Source: Nocardioides aromaticivorans (lineage in GTDB: Bacteria > Actinomycetota > Actinomycetes > Propionibacteriales > Nocardioidaceae). Taken from it: DNA of 64,000 nucleotides. Position 1 is the stretch's first letter. Every line of letters begins with the position of its first letter. The translations under genes and the position numbers were made by a program. The notes beneath the pieces are model-generated. The model searched no databases. It saw only the letters and a list, made by a program, of their open reading frames with translations, and was not told where the DNA came from. Location: the NCBI RefSeq assembly GCF_013408525.1, contig NZ_JACBZM010000001.1, positions 3,658,001 through 3,722,000 of the forward strand. Direction: 5' to 3'. Below are positions 61,993 through 64,000 of the stretch, piece by piece.

Positions 61993-62513
61993 CCGAGCGC
62001 GAGACCGACGAGGCCATCATGGCCGCCCAGCTCGGTCGTCCGGTCCGGGGCGTGCACGCGATCGGGCACCGCTGCCCGTGCGGCAACCCGGACGTCGTGA
62101 CGACCGAGCCCCGGCTGCCCAACGGCACGCCGTTCCCGACGACCTACTACATGACCTGCCCGCGGGCGACCTCCCGCATCGGCACGCTCGAGGCCGAGGG
62201 CGTCATGAAGGAGATGCAGGACCGGCTGACCGCCGACCCGGAGCTGGCCGCGAGGTACCAGGCCGCCCACGAGGCCTATCTCGCCGACCGGGCGGCCATC
62301 GCCGAGGCGGGCGGCTTCGACGTGCCCGAGATCGAGGGCATCTCCGCCGGTGGCATGCCCACCCGCGTGAAGTGCCTGCACGTGCTCGCGGGCCACGCCC
62401 TGGCGGCGGGACCGGGCGTCAACCCGTTCGGCGACGAGGTCCTCGAGATGCTCGGCGAGTGGTGGGCGAAGGGGCCGTGCGTGACGGTCGACGAAGCCGT
62501 CGCGTCCGAGTGA
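61989..62513 (+). CDS. DUF501 protein
   Basis: A 174-residue cytoplasmic protein of the DUF501 family, function unknown, conserved after ftsB in actinobacteria. Features are GRPVRGVHAIGHRCPCGNPDVV with a possible Cys-x-Cys metal site, TTYYMTCPRATSRIGTLEAEG, and TRVKCLHVLAGHALAAGPGVNPFGDEVL. The His/Cys conservation hints at metal binding. The GTG at 61989 overlaps the preceding stop (GTGA). The ppx/gppA gene starts 13 nt later, so the four genes eno to ppx look like one unit. Confidence 0.88.
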   Translation: MTERETDEAIMAAQLGRPVRGVHAIGHRCPCGNPDVVTTEPRLPNGTPFPTTYYMTCPRATSRIGTLEAEGVMKEMQDRLTADPELAARYQAAHEAYLADRAAIAEAGGFDVPEIEGISAGGMPTRVKCLHVLAGHALAAGPGVNPFGDEVLEMLGEWWAKGPCVTVDEAVASE

Positions 62514-62526
62514 TCGCGACCTCCCG

Positions 62527-63441
62527 GTGACCGGCCCGATCGCCGCGATCGACTGCGGCACGAACACCATCAAGCTGCTGGTCGGCAACCCCGCCGACGA
62601 CCCCGAAGGCGTGCGCCGCGAGAGCCGGATGATCCGGCTCGGCCAGGGCGTCGACGCCACGGGCGTGCTCGCGCCCGAGGCGCTCGAGCGCGCGTTCACC
62701 GCGATCGACGAGTACGCCGCCATCATCGCCGACGCCGGGGTCGAGCGGCTCCGCTTCTGCGCCACCTCCGCCACCCGCGACGCCGGCAACGCCGCCGTCT
62801 TCACCGCTGGTGTCCTGTCCCGCCTCGGTGTCGTGCCCGAGGTGCTGTCGGGGGAGGAGGAGGCCCGCCTCGCGTTCGACGGCGCCGTCCGCGGGATCGG
62901 TCACGCGGTCCCCGGGCCCGTGCTCGTGGTGGACATCGGCGGCGGCTCGACCGAGCTGATCCTGGGCGACCCAGCGGCCGGACCGACCGCCGCGCACTCG
63001 ATGGACATCGGGTCCGTCCGGCTGCACGAGCGCCACGTGCGGCACGACCCCGTCGACGTGGTCGAGATCGCGGCGATCGTGACGGACATCGACGCCGCGC
63101 TCGACGCCTGCCCGGTCGACCCGGCTGCGGCGGCCACCGTGATCGCGGTCGCCGGCACCAACACGACCATCGCGGCCGGGGTCCTGGACCTGCCGTACTA
63201 CGACCGCGACCTCATCCACGGCCGCGAGCTCGCCGTCACCGACGTGCAGCGCCTGGTCGGCCGGTTGCTCGCGATGAGCGTCGCCGAGCGTCGCGCCCTG
63301 CCGTGGATGCACCCGGGCCGCGCCGACGTGATCGACGCCGGCGCGCTGATCGTCTCGATGGTGCTCGGCCGGATCGCCGTCCCCTCCGTCACGGTCGCGG
63401 AGACCGACATCCTCGACGGGATCGCCTGGTCCCTGCTGTGA
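62527..63441 (+). CDS. Ppx/GppA-type exopolyphosphatase
   Basis: Actin-like ATPase-fold phosphatase hydrolysing polyphosphate or pppGpp, 304 residues, the short form as in mycobacterial PPX2. Phosphate-1 motif is AIDCGTNTIKLLVG (about 8-21) and phosphate-2 motif VVDIGGGSTELILG near 138. LRFCATSATRDAGN and VSGEEEARLAFDG-type blocks carry the catalytic Glu (here LSGEEEARLAFDGAV). The GTG start lies 13 nt after DUF501. It overlaps the uracil-DNA glycosylase start by four bases. Which substrate dominates is not evident. Confidence 0.92.
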   Translation: MTGPIAAIDCGTNTIKLLVGNPADDPEGVRRESRMIRLGQGVDATGVLAPEALERAFTAIDEYAAIIADAGVERLRFCATSATRDAGNAAVFTAGVLSRLGVVPEVLSGEEEARLAFDGAVRGIGHAVPGPVLVVDIGGGSTELILGDPAAGPTAAHSMDIGSVRLHERHVRHDPVDVVEIAAIVTDIDAALDACPVDPAAAATVIAVAGTNTTIAAGVLDLPYYDRDLIHGRELAVTDVQRLVGRLLAMSVAERRALPWMHPGRADVIDAGALIVSMVLGRIAVPSVTVAETDILDGIAWSLL

Positions 63442-64000
63442 CCGATCCCGGCGAGGCGATGGCGCGGCTGGACGCACGCGTCGTCCGCTGCCGGAGGTGC
63501 CCCCGCCTGGTGGCGTGGCGGGAGCGGGTCGCCCGGGAGAAGCGGGCGGCGTACGCCGACGAGGTGTACTGGGCGCGCCCGGTGCCCGGCTTCGGGCCGG
63601 CCGACGCCCGGATCGTCGTGATCGGGCTCGCCCCCGCCGCCCACGGCGCCAACCGGACCGGGCGGATGTTCACCGGCGACCGCTCGGGGGACTGGCTGTT
63701 CGCGTCGCTGCACCGCGTCGGGCTGGCCAACCAGCCGACGAGCACGCACATCGGTGACGGGCTGCAGCTGCACGACGTGCGGATGGCCGCGCCCATCCGC
63801 TGCGCCCCGCCGGCCAACAAGCCGACGCCGGAGGAGCGCGCCAGCTGCGCGCCCTGGCTGGACCGGGAGCTGGCGATCCTGGCGCCGTCGGTGCGGGTCG
63901 TCGTCGCGCTGGGGGCGATCGGATGGGACGCCTCCCTGCGGGCGCTCGGCCGCGCGGGCTGGGTGGAGCCGCGCCCGCGCCCGCGCTTCGGGCACGGCGC
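63438..64000 (+). CDS. Family 5 uracil-DNA glycosylase (UdgB), 3' end outside window
   Basis: Iron-sulfur uracil-DNA glycosylase removing uracil, and some deaminated purines, from DNA. 187 codons are visible before the window ends. The GTG start overlaps the ppx/gppA stop (GTGA). Cluster cysteines begin with VVRCRRCPRL (about residues 18-21); a later Cys pair is in APIRCAPPANKPTPEERASCAPWL. The active-site motif is GLAPAAHGANRTGRMFTGD (about 64-82), which has Ala where family 4 has Glu or Gly-Glu, typical of family 5. The His-containing C-terminal motif lies beyond the window. Confidence 0.9.
   Translation, partial: MTDPGEAMARLDARVVRCRRCPRLVAWRERVAREKRAAYADEVYWARPVPGFGPADARIVVIGLAPAAHGANRTGRMFTGDRSGDWLFASLHRVGLANQPTSTHIGDGLQLHDVRMAAPIRCAPPANKPTPEERASCAPWLDRELAILAPSVRVVVALGAIGWDASLRALGRAGWVEPRPRPRFGHG

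Overview
The window is very GC-rich chromosomal DNA, densely coded on both strands, from a high-GC Gram-positive bacterium, most likely a Nocardioides-like member of the Actinomycetia. This assignment is inferred from gene families and gene order: a mycothiol-dependent nitroreductase-type protein next to pepN and a DUF5130 gene, folC-DUF4233, tatB-mrp-DUF1003-MgtE-like, ParA/L,D-transpeptidase/RhlE-type helicase/ferritin-like, and eno-ftsB-DUF501-ppx. Several of these blocks resemble known Mycobacterium tuberculosis neighbourhoods. I see about 64 protein genes (two cut by the window edges), one IS30-type insertion sequence, and no rRNA, tRNA or CRISPR array. No gene-free stretch reaches 300 bases; the longest gap is 33132-33359.

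Region by region. 1-6.8 kb: MscS channel, two small proteins, aminopeptidase N, a secreted CHAP amidase with Ig-like repeats, and the nitroreductase-type protein. 6.8-16.9 kb: metG with an overlapping unknown gene, LysE exporter, alpha/beta hydrolase, GH43 lipoprotein, folC, DUF4233, secA. 17-25.6 kb: GDSL hydrolase, the Rv3235/LysM pair, a conserved unknown, IS30, then the tatB / mrp / DUF1003 / MgtE-like block and a lipoprotein. 25.6-35.9 kb: an accessory cell-surface island with a secreted PLD-like protein, a LicD-methyltransferase fusion, a DUF6752 coiled-coil protein, two sulfotransferase-like paralogues, two endonuclease/exonuclease/phosphatase-fold exported proteins and an OafA-SGNH acyltransferase. 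35.9-40.4 kb: acyl-CoA dehydrogenase, glycosyltransferase, mesaconyl-CoA hydratase-like protein and a lipoprotein. 40.5-48.4 kb: a branched-chain-type ABC uptake operon (binding protein, fused LivH-LivM permease, LivG, LivF) continuing into two unknown envelope genes and a TetR regulator. 48.4-60 kb: MFS transporter, histidine phosphatase, DUF6758, PHP, MarC, SDR, ParA, L,D-transpeptidase, RNA helicase, ferritin-like, NTF2-like, sterol desaturase, TetR and DUF202 genes. 60-64 kb: eno, ftsB-like, DUF501, ppx/gppA and the start of a family-5 uracil-DNA glycosylase.

Regulatory architecture stands out. About fifteen genes have a TANNNT -10-like hexamer ending only 6-8 nt before the start codon, the signature of leaderless transcription. 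Convergent gene ends carry strong hairpins (1633, 16956-17073, 55011) or an unusual 21-bp periodic inverted-repeat array (52508-52660). Clear operator candidates lie in the TetR/sterol desaturase divergent promoter (58880-58916), before the ABC uptake operon (40496-40509), before the acyl-CoA dehydrogenase (36409-36427), and in an AT-rich tandem repeat before an exported EEP protein (33222-33267).

The best candidate for undescribed biology is the 25.7-35.9 kb surface island. Its products could nucleotidylate or phosphorylate, methylate, sulfate and O-acylate an envelope glycan, and export phosphodiester-cleaving enzymes. That functional reading is inference from domains and proximity.
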